Of a stretch of 64,000 nucleotides of DNA, positions 32,525 to 41,654 are shown piece after piece. The notes below the pieces were generated by a model, which was given only the letters and a program-made list of their open reading frames with translations, ran no database searches and was not told where the DNA came from. How positions within the stretch are numbered: position 1 is the stretch's first letter; every line of letters begins with the position of its first letter. Source of the DNA: Arthrobacter methylotrophus (GTDB lineage Bacteria; Actinomycetota; Actinomycetes; Actinomycetales; Micrococcaceae); the NCBI RefSeq assembly GCF_039539965.1, contig NZ_BAABED010000001.1:3348001-3412000 (forward strand). Direction: 5' to 3'. The position numbers and the translations under genes were made by a program.

Positions 32525-32983
32525 CTACTCCGCAATATCCTCGGCCCACAGCTCCGGATTCTTTTCCTGGAAAGTGCGCATCATGTCCACGCACCGCTGG
32601 TCGTCCAGGACCACCACCTCCACGCCCCGTGACCGGAGAAGCTCGAACTCACCCTCGAACGTGCGGGCCTCCCCCACCACCACGCGCGGGATCTTGAACT
32701 GGATGATGGTGCCGGTGCACATGGCACACGGCGCAAGGGTCGTATACAGCGTGGTGTCCCGGTAGCTCCTCTGCCGTCCGGCAGCACGGAGGGCCGCCAT
32801 TTCTCCGTGCGCGATCGGATCGCCGTTCTGGACTCGCTCGTTGTGCCCGCTCGCGATCACCACACCGTCACGGGCAAGCGCTGCACCGATGGGAATGCCG
32901 CCTTCGCCAAGGCTCTTCCGGGCGGCTTGGTAAGCCGCTTCGAAGGCGGCATCTTGGGAGGATTGCGTCTCAGACCGGGTCAT
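32525..32983 (-). CDS. Cytosine deaminase-like nucleoside/nucleobase deaminase
   Basis: A 152-residue zinc deaminase: HGEMAAL gives the His ligand and catalytic Glu, and APCAMCTGTII (PCxxC) the two Cys ligands. It resembles the yeast-type cytosine deaminase group in length and in the CTGTII segment and the Trp/Glu C-terminus (NPELWAEDIAE). Probable reaction: cytosine to uracil or a related base. I start at the ATG at 32983; the upstream frame runs into the neighbouring operator. Confidence 0.8.
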   Translation of the reverse strand: MTRSETQSSQDAAFEAAYQAARKSLGEGGIPIGAALARDGVVIASGHNERVQNGDPIAHGEMAALRAAGRQRSYRDTTLYTTLAPCAMCTGTIIQFKIPRVVVGEARTFEGEFELLRSRGVEVVVLDDQRCVDMMRTFQEKNPELWAEDIAE

Positions 32984-33036
32984 TCGGAGCCTGCTTTCCA
33001 GGTAGAGGGATCGACGTTGCCGCCTATCCCCAATTG

Positions 33037-33053
33037 TTCTATAACTTATAGAA
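33037..33053. promoter_or_regulatory. 17-bp perfect palindrome, YtrA-type GntR operator candidate
   Basis: TTCTATAACTTATAGAA is symmetrical about the C at 33045. It sits 21 bp before the GntR start and between two divergent genes, with TTGTTC and TAGAAT-like hexamers overlapping it. AT-rich dyads of this type are bound by YtrA regulators. Confidence 0.6.
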
Positions 33054-33074
33054 TAAAGACAGGAGGTGGGAGAG

Positions 33075-33467
33075 ATGATCCTCAACGTCGACCTGGCCAG
33101 CGAGGTGCCGATCTACCAGCAGCTTCGCGATCAAATCGTGGAAGCGATCGCCGAGGGCGAGCTGACCGAGGGCAGCTCGTTGCCGGCCACCAGGACGCTC
33201 GCTGCGGACTTCGGGATCAACTTCCACACCGTGAACAAAGCCTATGACCTCCTGCGCCAGCAGGGCCTGATCCGACTCAACCGAAAAACCGGCGCGGTAG
33301 TGACCCCGGTGGTCGCGCATCCGCCGTTTCCCGCGGAGTGGACCGCAAGGGCACGGACCCTCCTGGCCGAGGCCGTCGCCAGGGGATTGCCGGCCGACGA
33401 GGTTCTCAAAAGCTGCCAATCAATACTCGATTCATTCAAAACTACGCAGCCGGAAGACATGCCATGA
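33075..33467 (+). CDS. GntR-family regulator, YtrA subfamily
   Basis: A 130-residue winged-helix protein. VPIYQQLRDQIVEAIAEGEL, LPATRTLAADFGINFHTVNKAYDLLRQQGLI are the standard GntR HTH; the short C-terminal part (AEWTARARTLLAEAVARGL...) is the YtrA-type dimer helix pair. AGGAGG lies 8 nt before the ATG at 33075. It overlaps the following membrane gene by ATGA and probably represses this operon through the palindrome at 33037. Confidence 0.9.
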   Translation: MILNVDLASEVPIYQQLRDQIVEAIAEGELTEGSSLPATRTLAADFGINFHTVNKAYDLLRQQGLIRLNRKTGAVVTPVVAHPPFPAEWTARARTLLAEAVARGLPADEVLKSCQSILDSFKTTQPEDMP

Positions 33468-34549
33468 CCCTTGCAATCGCCCTGAGCTCCGCGTTGGCGG
33501 CACTAGTGCTCGCCATCGCCCTGATGCTGCCCTCGATCAACAGCCCGACCGTGCCTTTCGGGGTTCGGGTACCGGCGCAGTTTGCCGAGGACCCGGCGAT
33601 CGTCAAGCAGACCCGTATCTACCGATGGCGGGTCCTCTTCAGTGGGATCGTCGCCGCCGGAGTCTGCCTTGTCATGTACAGCCTGACCGGTGAAACGCTG
33701 CTCCTGCCGTTGTCGGTAATGCTGCTCGTCGGCTTCTGGTACGGCTGCTTCTTTCTGGCCAACCACGAGATCCGGTCCGCCAAGGCTGCCGGGGGCTGGT
33801 TCCAAGGCCTGCATCAAGGCATCGCGGTGGACACAGGGCTGCGAACCGATCCGCCGCGGTTTCCCTGGCTCTGGCTGGCGCCGGCATCGATCGTCACGGC
33901 CGCCACCGTGGTGATCGGCGTCATCATCTACCCGTCAATGCCCGAGGTACTTGCGGTGCACTACGGTGCGAAGGGCATGCCTGACCGATTGGCCGCCAAA
34001 ACGGTCGGCACCGCCTTCTCCCTGGTGTTCCTTCAGATCGGCGTGACCGCACTTCTCGTGGGTATCGCGGCGGCCGTCTTCTTCGGCAGCAAGCCCGACA
34101 TCGACCCGGCGCACCCGGTAGCTTCGGCGCGCTGGCACCGCCGGTACATGTCATTGGGTGCCAAAGCATTGCTCGGACTGGCCGCGATGATTGACCTGGC
34201 GATGCTGGGATCATCACTGCTGATGTGGTCCGGGACTGTCACTTCGTGGGCGCCGTTGGTGATCGTGCTCCCGATCCTGGCAGCCGTCGCGGTAACCGTC
34301 GTTGTCCTGGCCAGGAACAACCGCGAGCGGGACGCAGGCGAAGAGGACACCGGCCTGACCCACCGAGAGGACGACAAGTACTGGCGAGGCGGCCTCTTCT
34401 ACATCAACCGCGAAGACCACGCGTTGCTGGTCCCGCGTCGCTTCGGTCTGGGGTGGACCCTCAATTTCGGCAATCCCCGGGCAGCGATGCTCCTTGCCGG
34501 CGTGATTGCGCTGCTAGGCCTGGTGATCACGCTGCGTTTCGGCGGCTGA
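33464..34549 (+). CDS. DUF1648/DUF5808 membrane protein
   Basis: A 361-residue polytopic membrane protein with about eight helices. The central PWLWLAPASIVTAATVVIGVIIYPSMPEVLAVHYG segment (quoted in parts) fits DUF1648; the C-terminal DDKYWRGGLFYINREDHALLV is the DUF5808 signature. YtrA-type regulators often precede such genes, which are thought to respond to envelope stress; the function is not known. Translationally coupled to the GntR gene. Confidence 0.82.
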   Translation: MTLAIALSSALAALVLAIALMLPSINSPTVPFGVRVPAQFAEDPAIVKQTRIYRWRVLFSGIVAAGVCLVMYSLTGETLLLPLSVMLLVGFWYGCFFLANHEIRSAKAAGGWFQGLHQGIAVDTGLRTDPPRFPWLWLAPASIVTAATVVIGVIIYPSMPEVLAVHYGAKGMPDRLAAKTVGTAFSLVFLQIGVTALLVGIAAAVFFGSKPDIDPAHPVASARWHRRYMSLGAKALLGLAAMIDLAMLGSSLLMWSGTVTSWAPLVIVLPILAAVAVTVVVLARNNRERDAGEEDTGLTHREDDKYWRGGLFYINREDHALLVPRRFGLGWTLNFGNPRAAMLLAGVIALLGLVITLRFGG

Positions 34550-34625
34550 CCCCAGCTGCGCGGCTGCTATCTTGTCGGGCCCCACTGATAGCTTGGCTTC
34601 ATCAGCTCAACGGTCTGGGGGCACG

Positions 34626-37600
34626 GTGTTTTTTCTCGATTCAGAACATGCAGGGCATGCGCAGGACCTGGTGTTTTCCGCCAGCGACCTCGTCACCGCC
34701 TCCACCTGCGAGTACCAGTTGCTGCGCACCTTGGACGAGAAGCTGGGCCGCTCATCGAAACCCGCCTTCGAGGTCGACGAAATGCTGGAGCGCACCGCCG
34801 TACTGGGCGATATCCACGAGCACAGGGTGCTCGACCGTTTCGTGGCGGAGTTCGGGTGGTGGGACCCGCTTGCGGGCACCGGAGTGTACGACGTCGTTCC
34901 CGCCAAAGCGATGGATCGCGCCACCTTGCAAGCCAAGCATGCGGAGTCCATCGAGGCGTTGCGCTCCGGCGCCGAGGTGGTTTTCCAGGCGGCGTTCTTC
35001 GATGGTCAGTTTCACGGGCGCTCGGATTTTCTCGTCAAGCAACCCGACGGGAGATATGCGGTTTTCGACACCAAGCTCGCCCGCCATGCCAAGGTCACGG
35101 CCCTGCTGCAACTGGCTGCCTACGGCGAGCAACTACTCAAAGCGGGGATTACTCCGGCCCCGGATCTGGCCCTTGTCCTTGGGGCCACCATTCAGCGGGA
35201 CGCTGCGGGAACGGACGGCCATGGCGGCTTCGACTACGTGCACAGCAACCACCGACTCTCCGATGTGCTGCCGGTGTTCCGCGAACGCCGCGACCGTTTC
35301 CTGGCTCTGACGAACGCCCACCGATCGCAGCCTGAGCCCATCCAATGGGGTGCGCCCGGGATGACGGCCTGCGGCCGCTGCGACTACTGCAAGGAACAAG
35401 TGCGCCTGCACCGGGACCTGCTGATGGTGGCCGGAATGCGGATCACCCGCCGCAAGAAGCTCATGGACAACGGCATCTTCACCATCGACGCCCTCGCGGG
35501 GATGCCCGACGCCGCCGATTCCGCGACGCGACGCCTGCAGGAACAGGCCCGTCTCCAAATTGGAACGGCCACACCCTCCGGCACCGTCAACTACACCGAC
35601 AAGACCGGCACAGCCAAGAGCATCAGCTATTCCGTCCTGGAGTCCAATTCCCTAGCCCGGCTCCCCCGGCCCGATGCCGGAGACATCTTCTTCGATTTCG
35701 AAGGAGATCCCCTGTGGCAAGACCCTGTGACCGGCCGCGGGGGCCTGGAGTACTTGTTCGGCGTGGTCGAAAATCCCACGGAACCGGGCAGACAGCCTGT
35801 ATTCAAACCGTTCTGGGCGCACTCCCGGGCTGAGGAACGGCAAGCGTTCATCGACTTCCTTGACTACGTGGAAGAACGGCGAATGAAATATCCGGACATG
35901 CGGATCTACCACTACGCCGCCTACGAGAAGACCGCGCTGCGCAATCTCTCGGTCATACACACCGTGGGCGAAGCCGCCGTGGACAACCTCCTTCGCGAAG
36001 GGGTGCTGGTGGACCTCTACGACACCGTGCGGCACAGCATCCGGATCTCCGAAGACTCCTACAGCATCAAGAAACTCGAACCTCTGTATATGGGCGAGCA
36101 CTTGCGCTCGGGTGACGTGACCGACGCCGGAGCCTCCGTGGTTGCCTACGCCAACTACTGCACGGCCCGGGACGCGAGCCGGGAGAATGAAGCGGAAACA
36201 ATCCTCGCGGGCATTTCCGACTACAACGAATACGACTGCCTTTCCACGCTTGAACTGCGGAATTGGCTTTTGGGCCTCGCCGCGGAGCGCTCCATTGAAC
36301 CCGGTCTTCCCGCTGTTTCAGATCCCGAACTACCGGCCGAGACCGAACCGGCCAAGTACCAGGCTGCGCCCGAAGAAACAGCACTCCTGGATTACCTTGC
36401 ACAATTGCCGGACGAGGCACTTCGCAGCGATGACAATCGGGCGGTGGCCATGGTGGCGGCCGCTGTCGGCTTTCATCGACGGGAAGACAAGCAATTCTGG
36501 TGGGGACACTTCGACCGCCTGGACCGCCCCGTCTCCGAATGGGAAGACGCTAGGGACTGCTTCATCGTGGAAGGCGGTGAAGTGCTGCAGGACTGGGCCA
36601 AGCCAACGCCACGCAGCAATCCCGCACGCAAGGTGATGCTCTTCGGGCACGCTGCCGACGGCTCAGGCTTCGCGCCCGGCAAGAAGTATTTCCGGATGTA
36701 CGGGCCTCCACTCCCCGACGCCTTCCTCGGCAAGAACGAAAGCACCCTCGGCAGATCGGGAATGTCCGGCACGGAGGTGATCGAAGCCGGCGATCTCGAC
36801 GCCCTGGATGAAGGCCTCAACCCAGCGGATTCCGGCGACGGTGCCTTGGAGGGGGCTGATGTGGTGACCATCTCGGAGCGGTTGCCCAAGGGAGCATCCG
36901 AATACTCCCAGCTGCCCATGGCCCTGACGCCCGATGCTCCCATCAACACGGATGGGCAAAGAAAAGCCTTGAGCGAGCTCGCGCTCAGGGTGCGTTCCAG
37001 CCTGCCAGGGTGGCCGAAGGATCCAGCCTTGGACCTGCTGCGCCGGGTGCCGCCGAGGCTTGCGACACTCACGGAACTGCCCGCCGTCGAACCCGGCGAC
37101 GACGGATATATTGACGCCATTACGGCGGCCGTTCGGGATCTGGACCAGTCGTACCTCGCCGTCCAGGGGCCTCCCGGGACCGGCAAGACCCACGTGGGCT
37201 CGCACGTTGTCGCGCGGCTGGTGCGCGAGGGGTGGAAGGTGGGCGTTGTTGCACAATCCCACGCCGTGGTGGAGAACCTGCTCCAAGCTGCAGTGAAAGC
37301 CGGGGTGGACCCCGCGCTCATCGCCAAGGAAATGAAGCACGGGGATCCCGTCCCGTGGGCCCAGCAAAGCAAGGACGACATTGAGCGGCTGATTGGATCC
37401 CCTGCAGGTTGCCTGATTGGCGGTACCGCGTGGACCATGACCGGGCGGACCGTTGCAGCCGGGTCACTGGACCTGCTGGTTCTCGATGAAGCCGGTCAGT
37501 TCTCCCTCGCCAATACCCTCGCCGTGAGCCGGGCAACAAAGAGGCTCCTGCTCCTCGGCGACCCCCAGCAACTACCCCAAGTCACCCAAGGCAAGCACCC

Positions 37601-38312
37601 GGAACCGGTGGATGAATCTGCCATCGGCTGGCTCGCCCACGGCCAGCACACACTGCCCCCGCATCTCGGGTACTTCCTGGCGACCTCGTGGCGGATGCAC
37701 CCGGATTTGTGCGCCGCAGTGTCCGAGCTGTCCTACGATGGCCGCTTGCACTCAGCGCCGGCCGCCTCCACGCGCCGGCTGTCAGGAGTTCGCGCCGGCG
37801 TCGAATGCGTCTACGTTCCCCACAGCGGCAACTCCACCAGGTCGCCCGAAGAAGCAGCAGAGGTAGTCCGGCAGGTCAAGGAACACCTCGGTTTGGAGTG
37901 GCTGGACCCGAGGGAATCACCTGAGGGGCGGCCGTTGCTCGAAAAAGGCATCCTCGTGGTCGCGGCCTATAACGCCCAGGTCCAGCTCATCCAGCGCGAA
38001 CTGAAGGCTGCTGGACTTCGAGCCGTTCGAGTGGGAACAGTGGACAAGTTCCAAGGCCAGGAAGCTCCCGTGGTGATCGTCTCCATGGCGGCGTCCGCTG
38101 CCGCGGACGTACCGCGCGGCATGGAGTTCCTGCTCTCCCGCAACCGGATCAACGTGGCGGTGTCGCGCGGTCAGTGGCGTGCCGTCGTCGTGCGCTCACC
38201 GGAGCTGAGCAACTACCTGCCCACCCGGCCGGAAGGGCTGGAGCAATTGGGCGGTTTTGTGGGCTTGTGCCACCGTCCCCGCCCAACTAGCTCGCATTTG
38301 TTGTCGTTATAA
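34626..38312 (+). CDS. TM0106-type RecB-like nuclease fused to SF1 helicase
   Basis: A protein of about 1228 residues. The N-terminal third is a RecB-like PD-(D/E)xK nuclease (FHGRSDFLV...YAVFDTKLARH) with a Cys cluster CGRCDYC. Next is an RNase H-like TM0106 domain (DIFFDFEGDPLW). The C-terminal third is a Dna2/Upf1-like helicase: Walker A QGPPGTGKTH, Walker B VLDEAGQ, and GTVDKFQGQEAPVVI. Probably acts in DNA repair. I prefer the GTG at 34626 (MFFLDSEHAG) as the family starts there; a TTG at 34572 is possible. The last about ten codons and the stop lie in the hairpin repeat at 38281. Confidence 0.85.
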   Translation: MFFLDSEHAGHAQDLVFSASDLVTASTCEYQLLRTLDEKLGRSSKPAFEVDEMLERTAVLGDIHEHRVLDRFVAEFGWWDPLAGTGVYDVVPAKAMDRATLQAKHAESIEALRSGAEVVFQAAFFDGQFHGRSDFLVKQPDGRYAVFDTKLARHAKVTALLQLAAYGEQLLKAGITPAPDLALVLGATIQRDAAGTDGHGGFDYVHSNHRLSDVLPVFRERRDRFLALTNAHRSQPEPIQWGAPGMTACGRCDYCKEQVRLHRDLLMVAGMRITRRKKLMDNGIFTIDALAGMPDAADSATRRLQEQARLQIGTATPSGTVNYTDKTGTAKSISYSVLESNSLARLPRPDAGDIFFDFEGDPLWQDPVTGRGGLEYLFGVVENPTEPGRQPVFKPFWAHSRAEERQAFIDFLDYVEERRMKYPDMRIYHYAAYEKTALRNLSVIHTVGEAAVDNLLREGVLVDLYDTVRHSIRISEDSYSIKKLEPLYMGEHLRSGDVTDAGASVVAYANYCTARDASRENEAETILAGISDYNEYDCLSTLELRNWLLGLAAERSIEPGLPAVSDPELPAETEPAKYQAAPEETALLDYLAQLPDEALRSDDNRAVAMVAAAVGFHRREDKQFWWGHFDRLDRPVSEWEDARDCFIVEGGEVLQDWAKPTPRSNPARKVMLFGHAADGSGFAPGKKYFRMYGPPLPDAFLGKNESTLGRSGMSGTEVIEAGDLDALDEGLNPADSGDGALEGADVVTISERLPKGASEYSQLPMALTPDAPINTDGQRKALSELALRVRSSLPGWPKDPALDLLRRVPPRLATLTELPAVEPGDDGYIDAITAAVRDLDQSYLAVQGPPGTGKTHVGSHVVARLVREGWKVGVVAQSHAVVENLLQAAVKAGVDPALIAKEMKHGDPVPWAQQSKDDIERLIGSPAGCLIGGTAWTMTGRTVAAGSLDLLVLDEAGQFSLANTLAVSRATKRLLLLGDPQQLPQVTQGKHPEPVDESAIGWLAHGQHTLPPHLGYFLATSWRMHPDLCAAVSELSYDGRLHSAPAASTRRLSGVRAGVECVYVPHSGNSTRSPEEAAEVVRQVKEHLGLEWLDPRESPEGRPLLEKGILVVAAYNAQVQLIQRELKAAGLRAVRVGTVDKFQGQEAPVVIVSMAASAAADVPRGMEFLLSRNRINVAVSRGQWRAVVVRSPELSNYLPTRPEGLEQLGGFVGLCHRPRPTSSHLLSL

Positions 38313-38348
38313 GGGCTCAGAACGACAACAAATGCGAGTCAGTTGGGC
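38281..38348. repeat. Dispersed hairpin repeat, copy 1
   Basis: A 28-nt arm from 38281 (GCCCAACTAGCTCGCATTTG...) pairs with 38321-38348 (26 of 28 positions) around a 12-nt loop. It shares the outer sequence CCCAACT-N2-CTCGCA with the element at 57222-57287. It supplies the stop codon of the TM0106-type gene. Confidence 0.85.
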
Positions 38349-38358
38349 AACCTGGGCT

Positions 38359-40092
38359 TCATTCGGGACCACCCCGACGTTCCGTGTACTCATACTTCCC
38401 GCCACGCAGTGCCGAGGCAAAGGCGGCCACCAGACAGGCGGCAATGGCAAAGGCGAACGCCACGGCCAGCCCTTCGGCGAACGGCCCGGAGATCAGGCTT
38501 GGAAAGAAGGAACGGCCGGTGAGAAATGCCTGGTCCTTGGCCGGAAGAGCGCTGAGCACCTTGGGTCCGAGCAAGGCCTCCACGGGGTTGTATCCCAGCA
38601 ATGAGGAGAAGAGCACAGATACCGGGGGCAATTGAGCGACCTTAGCGGCGTCTGCGGCGGCGACTCCGTGCGCCGTCAGGCCCGAACTCAACGTCTGCGG
38701 CAATGTCCGGGCAAGTCCGGCGATCATGAGCGAGAAGAAGATCCCGATCGAGAGCACCATGGCCGAGTTCTGGAAGGTGGTGCTCATGCCCGCGCCCACG
38801 CCTCGGCGGTTAGGCGGCAGCGCGTTCATGATTCCGGCCCGGTTGGGTGCGGCGAACAGCCCCATGCCCAGGCCGTTGACCAGCAGGGCCAGCGAGAATG
38901 GCAGGTAAGTGAAGTTCACCGGCAGCACCAGAAGCCACAGGAAGCTGGCTGCCGCCACCACCATGCCCAAGGTGGCCAGCAGCCTGGCTCCGTGGCGGTC
39001 GGAAAGCCATCCGGAAAGCGGTCCTGCGATCAGGAACCCCGCGGTAAGGGGCAGCATGTAGATGCCTGCCCAGAGCGGCGTGGTTTCAAAGCTATAGCCA
39101 TGCTGGGGTAGCCAAATTCCTTGCAGCCAGATGATCAGGATGAACATCAGCCCGCCCCGCCCTATGCCGGACATCAGCGATGCCAGGTTTCCGGCAGTGA
39201 ATGCCCGGACGCGGAACAGCGCCAGATGGAACATGGGCTCGTCCACTTTCCTCTCCACGAGGCAGAACACCACCAGCACCGCGGTGCCTCCGATCAGCGC
39301 CGCGAGGACCCACGGGTTGGTCCAGCCCATGGTGTGGCCGCCGTACGGTTGGATGCCGTAGGTGATACCTACCAGCACGGCCACCAGACCCACCGCAAAT
39401 GTTCCGTTGCCCCACCAGTCGAGCTTGGCCGGCTGCCGGATCCCCGTGTCATGCAGGCTCAGGTACGCCCAGACAGTGCCGGCCAACCCCACTGGCACGG
39501 AGACAAGAAACACCAAACGCCAATCCAACGGAGCCAAAAGTCCTCCGATGATCAGGCCCAGGAATGATCCTGCAATGGCGGCCACCTGGTTCAGACCCAG
39601 GGCCAGACCGCGCTGGTCGACCTTGAAAACGTCGGTGATGATCGCGGCAGAATTTGCCATCAGCATGGCGCCGCCGACTCCCTGCAGGACGCGCATGATG
39701 ATCAGCCAAAGGACACCCGAAGTCCCGGAGAGCCACGTTGCCGACAGCAGCACGGAGAACACCGTGAAGACGGCCAGACCGGCGTTGTACATCTTCACCC
39801 TGCCGTACATATCGCCCAGCCGGCCGAAGGTAACCACCAACACCGCGGTAACCATCATGTAACCCATGACAAGCCAGAGCAGCAGGCTCGTGTTGCCCGG
39901 AGCCAGGGGGTCGACCTGGATGCCGCGGAAGATGTCGGGCAGCGCGATCAACATGATCGAGGAGTTGATGGTCGCCATCAGCACACCCAGCGTGGTGTTA
40001 GTCAGAACTGTCCATTTGTAGTGCGGGCTGGCGACCGCATGCTCGATCCGGGCCTGGCGCTTGTCCCTGATGATTTGGGTCTTAGTCGCCAC
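38359..40092 (-). CDS. MFS drug:H+ antiporter, DHA2 (14-helix) family
   Basis: A 577-residue exporter with 14 predicted helices. Motif A is GRLGDMYGRVKMYN after helix 2; motif C-like RVLQGVGGAMLMANSAAII follows in helix 5; a second repeat has SGWLSDRHGARLLAT. The first helix sequence LTNTTLGVLMATINSSIMLIALP is typical of EmrB/QacA exporters. The likely role is multidrug efflux. I chose the GTG at 40092, 7-8 nt after AAGGGG, over a TTG at 40116. Confidence 0.88.
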   Translation of the reverse strand: MATKTQIIRDKRQARIEHAVASPHYKWTVLTNTTLGVLMATINSSIMLIALPDIFRGIQVDPLAPGNTSLLLWLVMGYMMVTAVLVVTFGRLGDMYGRVKMYNAGLAVFTVFSVLLSATWLSGTSGVLWLIIMRVLQGVGGAMLMANSAAIITDVFKVDQRGLALGLNQVAAIAGSFLGLIIGGLLAPLDWRLVFLVSVPVGLAGTVWAYLSLHDTGIRQPAKLDWWGNGTFAVGLVAVLVGITYGIQPYGGHTMGWTNPWVLAALIGGTAVLVVFCLVERKVDEPMFHLALFRVRAFTAGNLASLMSGIGRGGLMFILIIWLQGIWLPQHGYSFETTPLWAGIYMLPLTAGFLIAGPLSGWLSDRHGARLLATLGMVVAAASFLWLLVLPVNFTYLPFSLALLVNGLGMGLFAAPNRAGIMNALPPNRRGVGAGMSTTFQNSAMVLSIGIFFSLMIAGLARTLPQTLSSGLTAHGVAAADAAKVAQLPPVSVLFSSLLGYNPVEALLGPKVLSALPAKDQAFLTGRSFFPSLISGPFAEGLAVAFAFAIAACLVAAFASALRGGKYEYTERRGGPE

Positions 40093-40239
40093 CACAACCA
40101 CCCCTTCCCGGCACAAGGCCGCTTCGGGACTGTTACTTCACTAAAAACCTTAGACCCAGAGGCCGCCGAGAGAACTGCCCGGAGGCGAGTAGTTTGCGAG
40201 AGCGGTAGCTCATCGAGATTTCCCACGGGTTCGTGCGAT

Positions 40240-40328
40240 ATTTTGCTGGATCATTCCTCTCGCACGGCCTGGTTTGCCCGTGATTCCGGAGGCTTCGAAA
40301 CGTGCCACCCCGAATGATCCAGCAGAAT
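40240..40328. repeat. 89-bp element with 17-bp inverted ends
   Basis: ATTTTGCTGGATCATTC (40240-40256) and GAATGATCCAGCAGAAT (40312-40328) pair with one mismatch, enclosing 55 bp. It could fold as a long stem-loop or be a tiny non-autonomous element. It lies between two convergently placed promoters/terminators with no gene inside. Confidence 0.6.
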
Positions 40329-40361
40329 GCGACGCCACGGGGGAACTCCGTCCCCAGAGTT

Positions 40362-40406
40362 AAACGGCGACGGCGGCACCCTCCCCAGGTGCCGCCGTCG
40401 CCGTTT
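40362..40406. terminator. Strong terminator after the old yellow enzyme gene
   Basis: A 19-bp perfect stem (40362-40380 with 40388-40406) with a 7-nt loop, flanked by AAA and TTT so that it can work in both directions. Confidence 0.85.
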
Positions 40407-40414
40407 CAGGGGTT

Positions 40415-41485
40415 CTAGTTGGTGTAGAACGGGTAGTCGGTGTACCCCTCGGCGCCGTCAGCGTAGAACGTGGAGGGATCAGGCTCGTTGAGCGGGAGGC
40501 TCTCACGCCACCTGCGGGCAAGGTCCGGGTTGGCGATGGCTGCGCGGCCAACCACCACGGCATCGGCGAGTCCCTCGGCCACGAGTGCGGCGGCCTCGTC
40601 CCTAGTGGTGACCACGCCGAAGCCGGTGTTGACGAGGAACGTGCCGTTGAAGCGCTCGCGCAGGCCTTGGACAAGCTCACCCTTGGGATCATGGTGGAGG
40701 ATGCTCAGGTAGGCGAGGTTGAGCGAGGCGATGGTGTCCACCAGAACTTCATAGGTGGAGCGAACATCGGCGGGGTTGGTCTCCGCGATTCCCTGGACAG
40801 AGTGCTCCGGCGAAATACGGATGCCTACCCGGTTAGCCCCCAAGGCTTCAACCACTGCGTTGACGGTCTCGATCACGAAGCGGGCCCGGTTTTCCGGGGA
40901 ACCGCCGTAGCTGTCCGTGCGGACGTTGGAGTTAGGTGCCAGGAACTCGTGCAGCAGGTATCCATTGGCCGAGTGCAGTTCAACGCCATCGAACCCTGCT
41001 TCAATGGCGTTCCGGGACGCCGTGACGATGTCCTGGATCACGGCAGGAAGTTCATCGGCGCTCAGTTCGCGCGGCACCGGGTAGGGTTTCTTGCCGTTCG
41101 GCGTGCGGACTTCGCCGTCGATGGCGATTGCGCTGGGTGCCACGATCTCATGACCCCCGGTGATGTCCGGATGGGAAACGCGTCCCCCGTGCATGACCTG
41201 GGCGAAAATACGGCCACCCTCGGCATGGACAGCGTCGGTCACCTTCTTCCAGCCTGCGATCTGTTCGTCGGTAACGAGGCCGGGCTGCCCCACGTATGAC
41301 TGGCCTGACGGCGTCGGGTAGGTGCCCTCGCTGACAATCAGTCCCAGGGAAGCCCGCTGCCCGTAGTGTTCCGCGACCAGCGAGCTGGGAATTCCTTCAG
41401 CTCCCGAACGGAGGCGGGTCAACGGCGCCATGACCAAACGATTAGGAAGTTCGAGTTCGCCGAGAGTCAGTGAGGAAAACAACAT
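40415..41485 (-). CDS. Alkene reductase (old yellow enzyme family)
   Basis: A 356-residue FMN-dependent TIM barrel. MAPLTRLRS near the N-terminus (FMN), FAQVMHGGRVSHP, GFDGVELHSANGYLLHEFLAPNSN with the substrate-binding His/Asn pair, RIGIRISPE, and a C-terminal LADAVVVGRAAIANPDL phosphate site. It reduces activated C=C bonds using NAD(P)H (NemA/xenobiotic reductase group). Start at the ATG at 41485 with GAAAGG 8 nt upstream. Followed by a strong terminator. Confidence 0.92.
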   Translation of the reverse strand: MLFSSLTLGELELPNRLVMAPLTRLRSGAEGIPSSLVAEHYGQRASLGLIVSEGTYPTPSGQSYVGQPGLVTDEQIAGWKKVTDAVHAEGGRIFAQVMHGGRVSHPDITGGHEIVAPSAIAIDGEVRTPNGKKPYPVPRELSADELPAVIQDIVTASRNAIEAGFDGVELHSANGYLLHEFLAPNSNVRTDSYGGSPENRARFVIETVNAVVEALGANRVGIRISPEHSVQGIAETNPADVRSTYEVLVDTIASLNLAYLSILHHDPKGELVQGLRERFNGTFLVNTGFGVVTTRDEAAALVAEGLADAVVVGRAAIANPDLARRWRESLPLNEPDPSTFYADGAEGYTDYPFYTN

Positions 41486-41654
41486 GGGCAATGCCTTTCA
41501 AAACGGGAACAGGTCCACTTGGGGTAACTGCCACGCGTTTGCAACTATTCCTCTTGAGACGCGGATCTCACGACGACGGCGGCACTCGCCTCCCGCGGAG
41601 GGGTCGGACGCCGCCGTCGAATGCTGCGTATCTTGCCGCAGACCGCCGCCGAAG

